NCBI GenBank assembly: GCA_016214375.1
Contig: JACROQ010000115.1
Span: forward strand, 1 to 19,350
DNA length: 19,350 nucleotides
Direction: 5' to 3'
From: Nitrospirota bacterium
Lineage (GTDB): Bacteria; Nitrospirota; 9FT-COMBO-42-15; HDB-SIOI813
Of this stretch, positions 1 to 7,395 are shown piece after piece (within the stretch, counting starts at the first letter, position 1; each line of letters starts with the position of its first letter). A model generated the notes under the pieces. That model saw only the letters and a program-made list of their open reading frames with translations, was not told the DNA's origin and made no database searches. The position numbers and the translations under genes are program-made.

Positions 1-137
1 CAAGAGGGAACCCTGTGAGAATCAGGGGTGGTCCCGCCGCTGTATCTGGGGACGAAAGCCGCAAATAAAACCACTGGGAAAACCCGGGAAGGTGCGGTGA
101 GTAGGGAGATCCAGGAACCAGAAGACCTGCCTGATAG
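1..137 (+). ncRNA. Cobalamin riboswitch (5' end cut by window edge)
   Basis: The sequence carries the conserved blocks of the AdoCbl riboswitch in order: GGGAA followed by GTGAGAATC and a GGTCCCGCCGCTGT-like core near 8-44, the CCACTGGGAA block near 71-80, CGGGAAGG near 86-93, GAGTAGGGAGA near 99-109, and a B12-box-like stretch ending in AGACCTGCC at 123-131. The P1/P2 5' strands are missing, so the element starts before the window. It lies directly upstream of a cobalamin assembly operon and of a terminator, so high adenosylcobalamin should shut the operon down. Confidence 0.93.
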
Positions 138-181
138 ACATATAGTTATCGTTCTTCCGGAATAGAGGAAACGGTATACCG

Positions 182-216
182 CCTTTGGATTGATGAAAAA
201 GGGTAAAATCCTCAGG
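182..216 (+). promoter_or_regulatory. Putative antiterminator helix of the riboswitch
   Basis: Bases 182-191 (CCTTTGGATT) can pair with 207-216 (AATCCTCAGG) through an internal 2x2 mismatch, with a 15-nt loop. The 207-216 segment is also the 5' strand of the terminator that follows, so the two helices are mutually exclusive. This is what a transcription-attenuation platform should look like. It was found by eye and not folded. Confidence 0.5.
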
Positions 217-250
217 GCCCGTTTAGCGGCTTTGGGGATTTTTTGTTTTT
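205..250 (+). terminator. Rho-independent terminator, riboswitch expression platform
   Basis: Bases 206-219 pair with 228-241 in an uninterrupted 14-bp helix that includes three G-U pairs and has an 8-nt loop. A T-rich run follows at 239-250. It sits between the riboswitch and the first cob gene, so it is a regulated terminator and not a gene end. It also argues against the TTG at 243 as a start, because that codon lies in the T tract. Confidence 0.85.
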
Positions 251-281
251 GGGTTATGAAATAGGCAACGGAGATTTTCAG

Positions 282-1373
282 GTGCAAGATATTCACGGCG
301 GAAATATCCGGGCTATGGCCCGGAAGTATGGATTCAGGCCGGAGGAGATGATTGACTTCAGTGCAAGCATTAATCCCCTGGGTCTCCATAAAAATATAAA
401 GGATGCAATCGTAAGGAACCTTGATTTCATTATCCACTATCCTGATCCGGATTATCAGGAATTGAACGATGTATTAGCCGGGTCTCTCAGGATAGATGCT
501 GAAAATATCCTTGTGGGAAACGGCTCCATTGAATTTATATACCTTATCCCGAGGACATTGAAGCCCGGAAAGGTTCTGATACCAGCCCCGGCATTCAGTG
601 AATATGAGAAGGGGGTTGTATTGGGCGGCGCTGCCACGGAATTTATTTATGGAAAAGAGGATGACCTTTTTTCCATATCAGCCCGGCAGATTATCCGGCA
701 TGTCAAAGACGTTGACATGGTCTTTTTAGCCAATCCTAACAATCCGACCGGTCTCGTCCTTGACAAGGATAGCCTTATGGAGATTATAGAGTCTTGCGAC
801 AGGCAGGGGGTGTGGGTTGTTATTGATGAGGCATTTATTGAGTTTTTAAATGACTGCGATGAATTGACCCTGATTCACGAAGCGGTGAGAAGGAGAAGGG
901 TGATTGTTTTGAGGTCCTTTACAAAATCATTTTCCATTCCGGGATTGAGGCTGGGTTATCTCATAGGGCATAAGGAGACGGTAAGGATATTGAAAGATGC
1001 CCGGGAACCATGGGGGATAAATTCTCTTGCATGTGCCGCAGGCTGTGAAGCCGTGAGGGGTTTCATGTATATGAAGAGTGTAAGAGAGATAATTGAAGTT
1101 GAGAGGAATTTCTTATTTTCAGAACTTGGAAAGATGATCTGTATAAAATTATTTCCCTCACAGGCAAACTTCATACTTGGCGCCCTGTGTAATATAAAAA
1201 TGGATGCTGCGACGCTTTCAGAGAAATTGGCCATGAAGGGGATATTGATAAGAGACTTAACTAATGTAAGAGGGCTTGACAGCCGGTTCTTCAGATTTGC
1301 TGTAAAGAGACGTAATGAGAATGAAAGGCTTATAGCCGCCCTTGGAGATATTCTTTTAAGTGAATATGACTGA
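282..1373 (+). CDS. cobD: Threonine-phosphate decarboxylase (PLP-dependent, cobalamin biosynthesis)
   Basis: This fold-type I aminotransferase-like enzyme decarboxylates L-threonine O-3-phosphate to (R)-1-amino-2-propanol O-2-phosphate, the linker of the cobalamin nucleotide loop. Seen in the protein (numbered from GTG 282): an N-terminal DIHGGN motif, DFSASINPLG, NPNNPTG at 151-157, the PLP-binding Asp in VIDEAF near 182, and the Schiff-base Lys in SFTKSF near 215. At 363 aa it matches the length of the Salmonella-type enzyme. I chose GTG 282 because GGAG lies 8 nt upstream and the product then begins just before the conserved HGGN. The longer frame from TTG 243 would start inside the terminator. 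The stop overlaps the start of cbiB. Expression should be limited by the upstream cobalamin riboswitch. Confidence 0.92.
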   Translation: MQDIHGGNIRAMARKYGFRPEEMIDFSASINPLGLHKNIKDAIVRNLDFIIHYPDPDYQELNDVLAGSLRIDAENILVGNGSIEFIYLIPRTLKPGKVLIPAPAFSEYEKGVVLGGAATEFIYGKEDDLFSISARQIIRHVKDVDMVFLANPNNPTGLVLDKDSLMEIIESCDRQGVWVVIDEAFIEFLNDCDELTLIHEAVRRRRVIVLRSFTKSFSIPGLRLGYLIGHKETVRILKDAREPWGINSLACAAGCEAVRGFMYMKSVREIIEVERNFLFSELGKMICIKLFPSQANFILGALCNIKMDAATLSEKLAMKGILIRDLTNVRGLDSRFFRFAVKRRNENERLIAALGDILLSEYD

Positions 1374-2322
1374 TAGAGTCCCTGTCATTCTAACTGCCTT
1401 TATGTTAGACATAATTTTAGGTGACCCGCACTGGCTGCCTCATCCGGTACGGTGGATTGGAAGGGCTGTTCATTTCATCGAGACAGGCTTGAGAAAAACG
1501 GGGCTGCCTTTAAGATTAAGCGCTGTCTTACTGACATTCATTGTAGTATCCACTACCTTAGCCCTCTCTCTTTCAGCAATCCTTCTTGCTTACAGGTTCA
1601 GTGATCCTGCAGGATTTATAATATCCGTCATCATTATGTATACAACATTGTCAACAAGATCCCTCTATGATGAGGGCATGAAGGTATATAAGGACCTGCG
1701 GAATAATAACCTGATAGCAGCGCGGAATAATCTATCCATGATTGTCGGAAGGGATACGGATCATCTCGATTCGGGAGAGGTGATAAGAGGGGCAGTTGAA
1801 ACAATTGCCGAGAACTCTGTTGATGGTGTTATCTCTCCACTTTTTTATGCCATGATCGGCGGCCCGGCTCTGGCCATTGCCTATAAGTCTATTAACACCC
1901 TTGACTCCATGGTCGGTTACAAAAACGAGAAATATATTGATCTTGGCTGGGCTTCGGCAAGACTGGATGACCTGGCAAACTACATACCTGCGCGTATATC
2001 AGGTTTCTTAATTCCAGCAGCCGCCCTGCTATGCGGTAAGGGCTTGAGGAATTCCCTTAGAACTGTACTTCATGATCGCAAGAACCACCCAAGTCCCAAT
2101 AGCGGAATACCAGAGGCCGCTGTTGCCGGAGCGTTGGGGGTACAACTGGGTGGCGTTAACTATTATCAGGGCGTTCCGTCTTCACGGCCATTCATCGGGG
2201 AATTAAGGCATAACTTCTCTGAGGGACACATTACAGGCGCAAACAGGATTATGATAGTTTCATCCATATTAATGCTTTTAACAGGGTCAATCATCCTGCT
2301 GGTGCTGTCTGCCATGACATGA
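1360..2322 (+). CDS. cbiB: Adenosylcobinamide-phosphate synthase (CbiB family)
   Basis: This integral membrane enzyme condenses adenosylcobyric acid with aminopropanol phosphate, the CobD product, to give adenosylcobinamide phosphate. The N-terminus has the family signature LDIILGDPHWLPHPVRWIGR (residues 16-35). The conserved cytoplasmic block ENSVDGVISPLFYAMIGG is at 151-168, followed by KSINTLDSMVGYKNEKY and RLDDLANYIPAR. Hydrophobic spans lie near 52-78, 84-97, 163-175, 212-224 and the C-terminus. The 320-aa length is normal for the family. The frame opens with GTG 1360 and an in-frame ATG follows at 1366. Either start overlaps the end of cobD, which implies translational coupling. Confidence 0.94.
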   Translation: MNMTDRVPVILTAFMLDIILGDPHWLPHPVRWIGRAVHFIETGLRKTGLPLRLSAVLLTFIVVSTTLALSLSAILLAYRFSDPAGFIISVIIMYTTLSTRSLYDEGMKVYKDLRNNNLIAARNNLSMIVGRDTDHLDSGEVIRGAVETIAENSVDGVISPLFYAMIGGPALAIAYKSINTLDSMVGYKNEKYIDLGWASARLDDLANYIPARISGFLIPAAALLCGKGLRNSLRTVLHDRKNHPSPNSGIPEAAVAGALGVQLGGVNYYQGVPSSRPFIGELRHNFSEGHITGANRIMIVSSILMLLTGSIILLVLSAMT

Positions 2323-2336
2323 AAAGGGGATAGAGA

Positions 2337-3101
2337 GTGATAGCACCGTTATTCATTGCCTTGGGATTCCTGACAATTCTTCCCATTCCAGTAAAGGGAG
2401 AATTAAGGCCGGCAGATATGGGAAAGGCAATGGCCTTCTTCCCGGTTGCCGGAGCAGTTATCGGGGGGGTACTGATATCTGCAGATATCGTGCTGTCGTC
2501 CATACTGCCCGGGGCTGTTGTGGATTTCATACTAATTGCGGTTCTTGCACTGATTACCGGCGGGATACACTTAGACGGACTTGCAGATACATTTGATGGG
2601 CTGTATGGCGGAAAGACGAGGGAAGATGCCCTCTCAATCACGAAGGCTAGCAGGGTGGGGGCTATCGGTGCAGTAAGTCTTATTATTATTATCGGGCTCA
2701 AATACACAGCGCTGATATCATATTCGCAGGCGCTTCCTCAGGGTTCAAAGTATGCCGCCCTCTTTTTAATGCCGCTTCTGTCGAGGTGGTCTATGGTGCT
2801 GACGGCCTTTTTATCTGTCTATGCACGAATGAGTGGAGGAGGTACAGGAAAAGATTTTGTTGAGACTGTTTCACCGTTGAGCCTGCTGACGGCCACCCTA
2901 TTTGCATCTGTAGCTGCAGGGGTAATGATGGGATGGAGAGGCGGTCTTGTCATGTTATTCGTAGGAGGGATTACCCTCATCGGGGTTATTTACTTTAAGA
3001 AAAGGCTGGGTGGTGTTACCGGTGACGTTTTAGGGGCAGTCAATGAGGTGAATGAGGTGATGGTGATTCTGGTCATCCTGATCATCTCACAATTCAAATG
3101 A
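2337..3101 (+). CDS. cobS: Adenosylcobinamide-GDP ribazoletransferase (cobalamin synthase)
   Basis: This polytopic membrane protein joins adenosylcobinamide-GDP to alpha-ribazole (or its phosphate), completing the nucleotide loop. The family motif HLDGLADTFDG is at residues 78-88, followed by GGKTREDAL and the ITKASRVGAIG stretch. Most of the rest is hydrophobic membrane segment. The length is 254 aa, as expected. It starts at a GTG preceded by AAGGGGATAGA, 14 nt after cbiB, and its stop overlaps the next start by 4 nt (ATGA). It belongs to the same operon as cobD and cbiB. Confidence 0.94.
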   Translation: MIAPLFIALGFLTILPIPVKGELRPADMGKAMAFFPVAGAVIGGVLISADIVLSSILPGAVVDFILIAVLALITGGIHLDGLADTFDGLYGGKTREDALSITKASRVGAIGAVSLIIIIGLKYTALISYSQALPQGSKYAALFLMPLLSRWSMVLTAFLSVYARMSGGGTGKDFVETVSPLSLLTATLFASVAAGVMMGWRGGLVMLFVGGITLIGVIYFKKRLGGVTGDVLGAVNEVNEVMVILVILIISQFK

Positions 3102-3709
3102 AAGATTACACGCGAGTATATTTAATCCGTCATGGTCACCTTGTAAATTCACATACAGGTGTTTATAACGGTCACACAGATATTGAATTATCCCCTGAAG
3201 GGATAGCACAGACCATTGCTGTTGCAGAAAAGTTCAGGGATAAATCCATAAGTGCAATCTACTCAAGTGATCTGAGACGCTGCCGTGACGGGGCGGAAAT
3301 TATTGCGGCACCTCACGGATTAAAGGTAATGCCGGGAAAGGCATTAAGAGAGATGAACTTTGGATGCTGGGAAGGATTGACACCTGAAGAGGTCCAGTCA
3401 AAATATACGGATGTATGGCATAAATGGATTGCAGACCCTGTAGGTACAAGCCCTCCCGGCGGAGAGACTCTTCGTGATATACAAGGGAGAGTGATTAAAG
3501 AGTTAGAGACTATCATAACGAGGCATATGGGTGAGGAAATAATTCTATTCACCCATGCAGGTGTGAGCAGAATCATAATCTGTCATGCCATAAACCTTGC
3601 TATAGAAAATTGTTTCAGGATACAGCAGGATTTCTGCAGTATAAGCATCGTCGATTTCTTTGAAGCGACGGCAGTCGTCAGACTGATGAATGGGTCAGCG
3701 GGGATGTGA
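3098..3709 (+). CDS. cobC: Histidine phosphatase, probable alpha-ribazole-5'-phosphate phosphatase
   Basis: This is a member of the phosphoglycerate-mutase-like histidine phosphatase superfamily. Visible catalytic residues are R11-H12-G13 near the N-terminus, Arg at about 60-61, Glu in LREMNFGCWEG near 85, and the second His in LFTHAGVS near 153. The family is broad, but position in a cob operon and ATGA overlap with cobS point to removal of the phosphate from alpha-ribazole phosphate or adenosylcobalamin phosphate. At 203 aa it fits CobC. It ends only 11 nt before the converging ABC ATPase stop, and no hairpin terminator is visible in that gap. Confidence 0.88.
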   Translation: MKDYTRVYLIRHGHLVNSHTGVYNGHTDIELSPEGIAQTIAVAEKFRDKSISAIYSSDLRRCRDGAEIIAAPHGLKVMPGKALREMNFGCWEGLTPEEVQSKYTDVWHKWIADPVGTSPPGGETLRDIQGRVIKELETIITRHMGEEIILFTHAGVSRIIICHAINLAIENCFRIQQDFCSISIVDFFEATAVVRLMNGSAGM

Positions 3710-3720
3710 AGAAGGACTCA

Positions 3721-4998
3721 TTAACTCACAATCTCTTCCAGGTAGATCTCCCCTGTGTCTAAGTCATAGGCGAAGAGCTCTGCATATCTTCCCCAGTCGA
3801 TTGCCGTCTCAAGCTGGTTCCATCCCTCCTCTTCTGTAAAATAGTTCTGGAGGATCTCGATAAAGAAGTCTTCTGACATCCGGTGTTTGGTGGATGTCGA
3901 GAGGACCTGGACGATCTGTTTGATCAACTGGATATTGGAGAGGGCCGTCTCCCGGAATATCTCCTTCTTTTTAAGGGGATCTGCCTCGGCAAAGACCTTT
4001 CCCTGTTCTGTCAGCAGGATGTCTCCCTGCTTTATCTCTGCAAACCCCAGAAATACGGCGGCCTCTGTCAGCGGGAATATGTCATCCACCTCCATGCTGA
4101 GGTCTGATGCGAGGACCGGGATATCCACCTTCCCCCCCATATCATGGACGAGCTCCAATAGTCCGCTGATGGCGCCGATCTTGGCATGGGGGAGGAACTG
4201 AAACCTCTCTTTTCTCAGGAGGAATGGGACCTCTTTGGCAGGCCGGGTAAGGATGGCATAGATCTCATCTATGAGATATTTAAACTCCTTGGAGTCCTTA
4301 TCCCTCAGATGAGGGAGGATGATCTGGACATCCGCCCTGATCCTCCCGGGATTGTGTCTCATCACAACCGCCCTGTCAGAGAGAAAAACCGCCTCTTCAA
4401 TGTTGTGGGTGATCAGGATGATGGACTTGATGGGCATCTTCTTTCCCAGCCACAGGTCCATCACCTCGTTTCTAAGATTGTCCGCCGTAAGGACATCGAG
4501 CGCCGAGAACGGCTCATCCATAAAGAGGATTTCAGGCTCCACGGCCAACGCCCTGGCGAGCCCCACCCTCTGTTTCATCCCCCCTGAGAGCTCCCGAGGA
4601 TATGCCTCTTCAAACCCATCCAGACCGACCAGGTCAATCGTCTTGATCGACTTATCCCGTGCCGTATTATTGGGGACCCCCTTTGCCTTTAACCCGACCT
4701 CCACATTTTCAAGGACAGTCAGCCAGGGGAAGATGGCAAAGTTCTGGAACACCATGGCGATATTGGGGTTTGATTTCTCCAAGGGGACCCCATGGTAGAG
4801 CACCGCACCCTCTGATGGCTTTGCAAGGCCTGACAGGATCCTGAGGAGCGAGGATTTTCCTGCACCGGTTGGACCGAGGAGCGAGACGATCTCCCCCTCT
4901 TCCACCTGGAGATTGATGTCCTCAAGGACGCTCAGGTTCTTGCCGCTCCCCATGGGATACGACTTAAAGATATTCTTTGCCTCAAGTATGATAGCCAT
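3721..4998 (-). CDS. ABC transporter ATPase, nitrate/sulfonate/taurine type, with C-terminal AAA-associated domain
   Basis: Residues 1-240 form a standard ABC ATPase: Walker A GPTGAGKSS at 42-50, Q-loop VFQNFAIFPW near 83-92, signature LSGGMKQRVGLARAL at 137-151, Walker B ILFMDEP at 157-163, and the switch His in ITHNIEEAV at about 198. The rest (about 280-425) is not nucleotide-binding. It resembles the AAA-associated C-terminal domain found on some transporters of this family, possibly a regulatory or substrate-sensing part. Its ATG shares one base with the TGA of the permease gene (TGATG), so the two are translated as a coupled pair. The substrate cannot be named from sequence: nitrate, sulfonates, taurine, bicarbonate and thiamine precursors all use this family. 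Confidence 0.88.
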   Translation of the reverse strand: MAIILEAKNIFKSYPMGSGKNLSVLEDINLQVEEGEIVSLLGPTGAGKSSLLRILSGLAKPSEGAVLYHGVPLEKSNPNIAMVFQNFAIFPWLTVLENVEVGLKAKGVPNNTARDKSIKTIDLVGLDGFEEAYPRELSGGMKQRVGLARALAVEPEILFMDEPFSALDVLTADNLRNEVMDLWLGKKMPIKSIILITHNIEEAVFLSDRAVVMRHNPGRIRADVQIILPHLRDKDSKEFKYLIDEIYAILTRPAKEVPFLLRKERFQFLPHAKIGAISGLLELVHDMGGKVDIPVLASDLSMEVDDIFPLTEAAVFLGFAEIKQGDILLTEQGKVFAEADPLKKKEIFRETALSNIQLIKQIVQVLSTSTKHRMSEDFFIEILQNYFTEEEGWNQLETAIDWGRYAELFAYDLDTGEIYLEEIVS

Positions 4999-6713
4999 CA
5001 GTCCAGTCTATACTTTTCCTGCGCTAAAATAAACAATCTCTTCCAGAGGAGCCTGTTGATGCTCACCACGGAGAGCGCCATGGCGACGGTGCTGGCCAGG
5101 AGCATCCTGAAATCCCCGGAGGCGGTTGCCATACTGATGGATGACCCCAGCCCGGGGGTTGTCATCGTCCTCCCGGCAAAGGTGACATACTCCGAGAGAA
5201 TGGTGGCATTCCACGCCCCGCCTGTTGCGGTAATCAGACCGGTAATAAGATAAGGGAATATCCCCGGTAAAATCAAGACCCTCCATCTTCTAAGGCCCCG
5301 CAGCCCGTATATCTTTCCAGCCTCCCTCAGCTCCTGGGGGATCGCCGATGCCCCGGCGATGACATTAAAGAGGATATACCACTGCGTACCGAGCAGCATG
5401 AGAAATATGGCCCCGATGTCCAGCCCCCCGCCGACCTTGATCAGGATCAGGATGATTGCCGGGAAGAGGGCCGTGGCCGGGATCGAGGCCACGATCTGGA
5501 CTAAGGGCTGAAGGATCCTTGCCGCCCGGGTATTCATCCCGATCAATACACCCGCAGGGATTGTCCAGATCGCGGCGAAGAGGATCGCTGCAGATGTCCT
5601 CAGGAGGGAGGATCCTGTGCTCCTGAGTATTAGAAGAATCTGGTCCATGGTTAAACCGATTAGAAACAGGATCGCCTTACCGAGCATCCATATAAAAAAA
5701 AGGGATAAAAAGACCAGTGCGGCCTTCTTTAAGAAGGATTTTATACCCGACGACTCCTTCCACTCCGTCATCACGAGTCCATCGATCCGCTCTCCAAGGC
5801 GGGATAAAGAGTTTGTCACCTTTTCGACGACTGTAGATTTCCGGATAAGGTCAAGGACGAGGGATTCTCTCTCCTCTTCCCCGGCGACAGTATCAAACCG
5901 GAACTTTTGCGTCCAGGCGACTAAGGGACGCCAGATCAGGATGTCCAGCAGGATGATGATGATAATCATCGCGCCCAGGCCATAGAAGATGTGCAGGATA
6001 TCCCCCCGGTCTGCGGCCGTGTGGATGTAGGAGCCCAGGCCGGGCAGCCGGAAATCCCTGTCCTTGATGACGAACATCTCGCAGGCCATCAGGAAAAACC
6101 ACCCCCCGGCCACAGACATCATGCTGTTCCATACAAGCCCTATGGCGCTAAAGGGGAGTTCAAGCCTGATGAACCTTTGAAATCGGGATAACTTGTAGAT
6201 ATAGGCGACTTCATTCAGGTCCTTGGGGAGGGTATTGATGGAATTGTAATAGCTGAACGCCATATTCCAGACCTGACCTGTAAATATCAGGATGATGGCG
6301 GATAACTCAAGACCGATCCTGCTGCCCGGGAAGAGAGCGATCATGGCCAGCGTGACACCCGGTAAAAAGGAGAGCACAGGCAGGGATTGAAGGATATCCA
6401 GAAGCGGGGTCATGACCTGTTCATGGAGACGGCTCTTATTTGCGATATACCCATACCAGATGGCAAAACAGAGGGAGAGGCAGTAGGCTACAAGGATCCG
6501 GAAGATCGAACTGAGTGCATAAGAGGGGAGATTGACCGGTGAGAGATCAATCTCTATGGAGCCGATATCCCCCCTCCATCCGGAGGCCACATAAACAATG
6601 AGATAGAGTATCGAAAGGACAAACAGGATGATCCCTGCATCGACCACCCTGAAGCCAGGTCCCAGCCTGGGTATAGAAAAGGGAATCCTGAACATGGGGG
6701 CATTATAATACAA
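4998..6713 (-). CDS. ABC transporter permease with two fused permease domains
   Basis: The 571-aa membrane protein has two copies of the binding-protein-dependent transport permease domain, about residues 60-265 and 350-565. Each copy has its own EAA-type loop for docking the ATPase: LNEVAYIYKLSRFQRFIRLE in the first and LREAGKIYGLRGLRRWRVLI in the second. A basic, more hydrophilic linker of about 80 residues separates the halves. One chain therefore supplies both permease subunits that are usually separate. The frame opens with TTG at 6713, with GGGAG 6 nt upstream; an ATG seven codons in (6695) is the alternative. It lies directly upstream of and overlaps its ATPase. A periplasmic binding protein is not encoded in the window. 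Confidence 0.87.
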   Translation of the reverse strand: MYYNAPMFRIPFSIPRLGPGFRVVDAGIILFVLSILYLIVYVASGWRGDIGSIEIDLSPVNLPSYALSSIFRILVAYCLSLCFAIWYGYIANKSRLHEQVMTPLLDILQSLPVLSFLPGVTLAMIALFPGSRIGLELSAIILIFTGQVWNMAFSYYNSINTLPKDLNEVAYIYKLSRFQRFIRLELPFSAIGLVWNSMMSVAGGWFFLMACEMFVIKDRDFRLPGLGSYIHTAADRGDILHIFYGLGAMIIIIILLDILIWRPLVAWTQKFRFDTVAGEEERESLVLDLIRKSTVVEKVTNSLSRLGERIDGLVMTEWKESSGIKSFLKKAALVFLSLFFIWMLGKAILFLIGLTMDQILLILRSTGSSLLRTSAAILFAAIWTIPAGVLIGMNTRAARILQPLVQIVASIPATALFPAIILILIKVGGGLDIGAIFLMLLGTQWYILFNVIAGASAIPQELREAGKIYGLRGLRRWRVLILPGIFPYLITGLITATGGAWNATILSEYVTFAGRTMTTPGLGSSISMATASGDFRMLLASTVAMALSVVSINRLLWKRLFILAQEKYRLD

Positions 6714-6769
6714 ATTGGGCTCCCATGAATAGATAAAGTAATGGAACCCTCCGACTTCCCCACAGCAAC

Positions 6770-6789
6770 AGTGGATAACCTGTGGAAAA
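6770..6789. promoter_or_regulatory. Pair of DnaA-box-like sites
   Basis: AGTGGATAA at 6770-6778 and TGTGGAAAA at 6781-6789 each differ by one base from the consensus TGTGGATAA. They are in the same orientation and their starts are 11 bp apart. Two sites are too few to call an origin, and the local gene content is not that of oriC. They could reflect DnaA-responsive transcription or chance. Confidence 0.3.
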
Positions 6790-6840
6790 GTGTCGGGTTG
6801 AGGTCTGCGGACAGCCTGAAATGCTCATTCTCATGGTCAG

Positions 6841-6857
6841 TGCACAATTATTGTGCA
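6841..6857. promoter_or_regulatory. Perfect 17-bp inverted repeat, candidate operator
   Basis: TGCACAAT and ATTGTGCA flank a single central T, giving 8-bp perfect arms. There is no T tract and the loop is too short for an RNA hairpin, so a dimeric DNA-binding protein site is the more natural reading. It lies between divergent genes, 128 bp from the permease start and 164 bp from the DUF488 start. The regulator is unknown. Confidence 0.45.
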
Positions 6858-7020
6858 AGGTAAATAACCATATATTACAATGAGTTATGAATTATTGAAG
6901 CCCGTATTTTAAGAACCCAACAACCTATTGTTGTCGGAAATATTTCTCCACAATAGCTAAAGAAACAAGATATAAAAATCCCCTTTTCTTTTTATCAATA
7001 CCTATGGTAATATCCACGGC

Positions 7021-7389
7021 ATGCGTCTGCTGACCCGAAGCTTTGATAATATTCCACCTCCAGTCCTTGAATATAATGTGTATGCGATTTCTACCACAAG
7101 GCCACAGAAGTACCGGGAGATGCCGATACTCTGGTTATTTGCCCCGACCTTTGATATCCAGATAGAGTACAACCGCACAAAGGACCTCAATAAATTCAAT
7201 GAGAGGATGGCCGCAGCCCTGAAACAACGTGCCTCAGCCATCGAGGATTGGGTGAAGGCCAATTCGGATACGAAGATCTGTCTTGCCTGCTGGGAGGGGT
7301 TAGACTCCTGCCACCGGGGCCTGGTTACCGAGGTTATAAGGCAGGCCGCTGAAAAAGCTGGAATATCTGTCACTATCGATGTAGGATAG
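7021..7389 (+). CDS. DUF488-family-like protein
   Basis: This is a small soluble protein of 122 aa. The most telling part is the segment ICLACWEGLDSCHRGLV at about 86-102. Its Cys-X6-Cys-His-Arg arrangement resembles the C-terminal motif of DUF488 proteins (a hydrophobic strand, Cys, an acidic turn, then CHR). The N-terminal half has the TRSFDN and ISTTRPQKY stretches and mixed alpha/beta character. The family has no established reaction, so none is given. The ATG has only a weak Shine-Dalgarno sequence. Its stop is 6 nt before the next gene, so it is probably co-transcribed with the diguanylate cyclase. The assignment rests on motif recognition alone. Confidence 0.7.
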   Translation: MRLLTRSFDNIPPPVLEYNVYAISTTRPQKYREMPILWLFAPTFDIQIEYNRTKDLNKFNERMAAALKQRASAIEDWVKANSDTKICLACWEGLDSCHRGLVTEVIRQAAEKAGISVTIDVG

Positions 7390-7395
7390 ATTCTG

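Larger units (their letters stand above)
6714..7020. other. Divergent intergenic region of 307 bp
   Basis: This spacer lies between the leftward transporter operon and the rightward DUF488 gene. It contains two tandem DnaA-box-like sites (6770-6789), a perfect inverted repeat (6841-6857), and a small 6-bp stem with a 4-nt loop (CAACAA CCTA TTGTTG) at 6918-6933. A TATAAT hexamer on the minus strand ends about 6 nt before the permease's internal ATG, but no good -35 lies at the right distance. I see no coding region in it. Confidence 0.6.

Noticed and set aside
243..281. TTG 243 as the start of CobD
   Set aside because: It lies in the T tract of the riboswitch terminator, has no ribosome site, and adds residues not found before the conserved HGGN start. 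GTG 282 is better supported.
6714..7020. Replication origin suggested by DnaA-like boxes
   Set aside because: Only two imperfect sites, no clear AT-rich unwinding element next to them, and no dnaA, dnaN, gidA or similar genes nearby.
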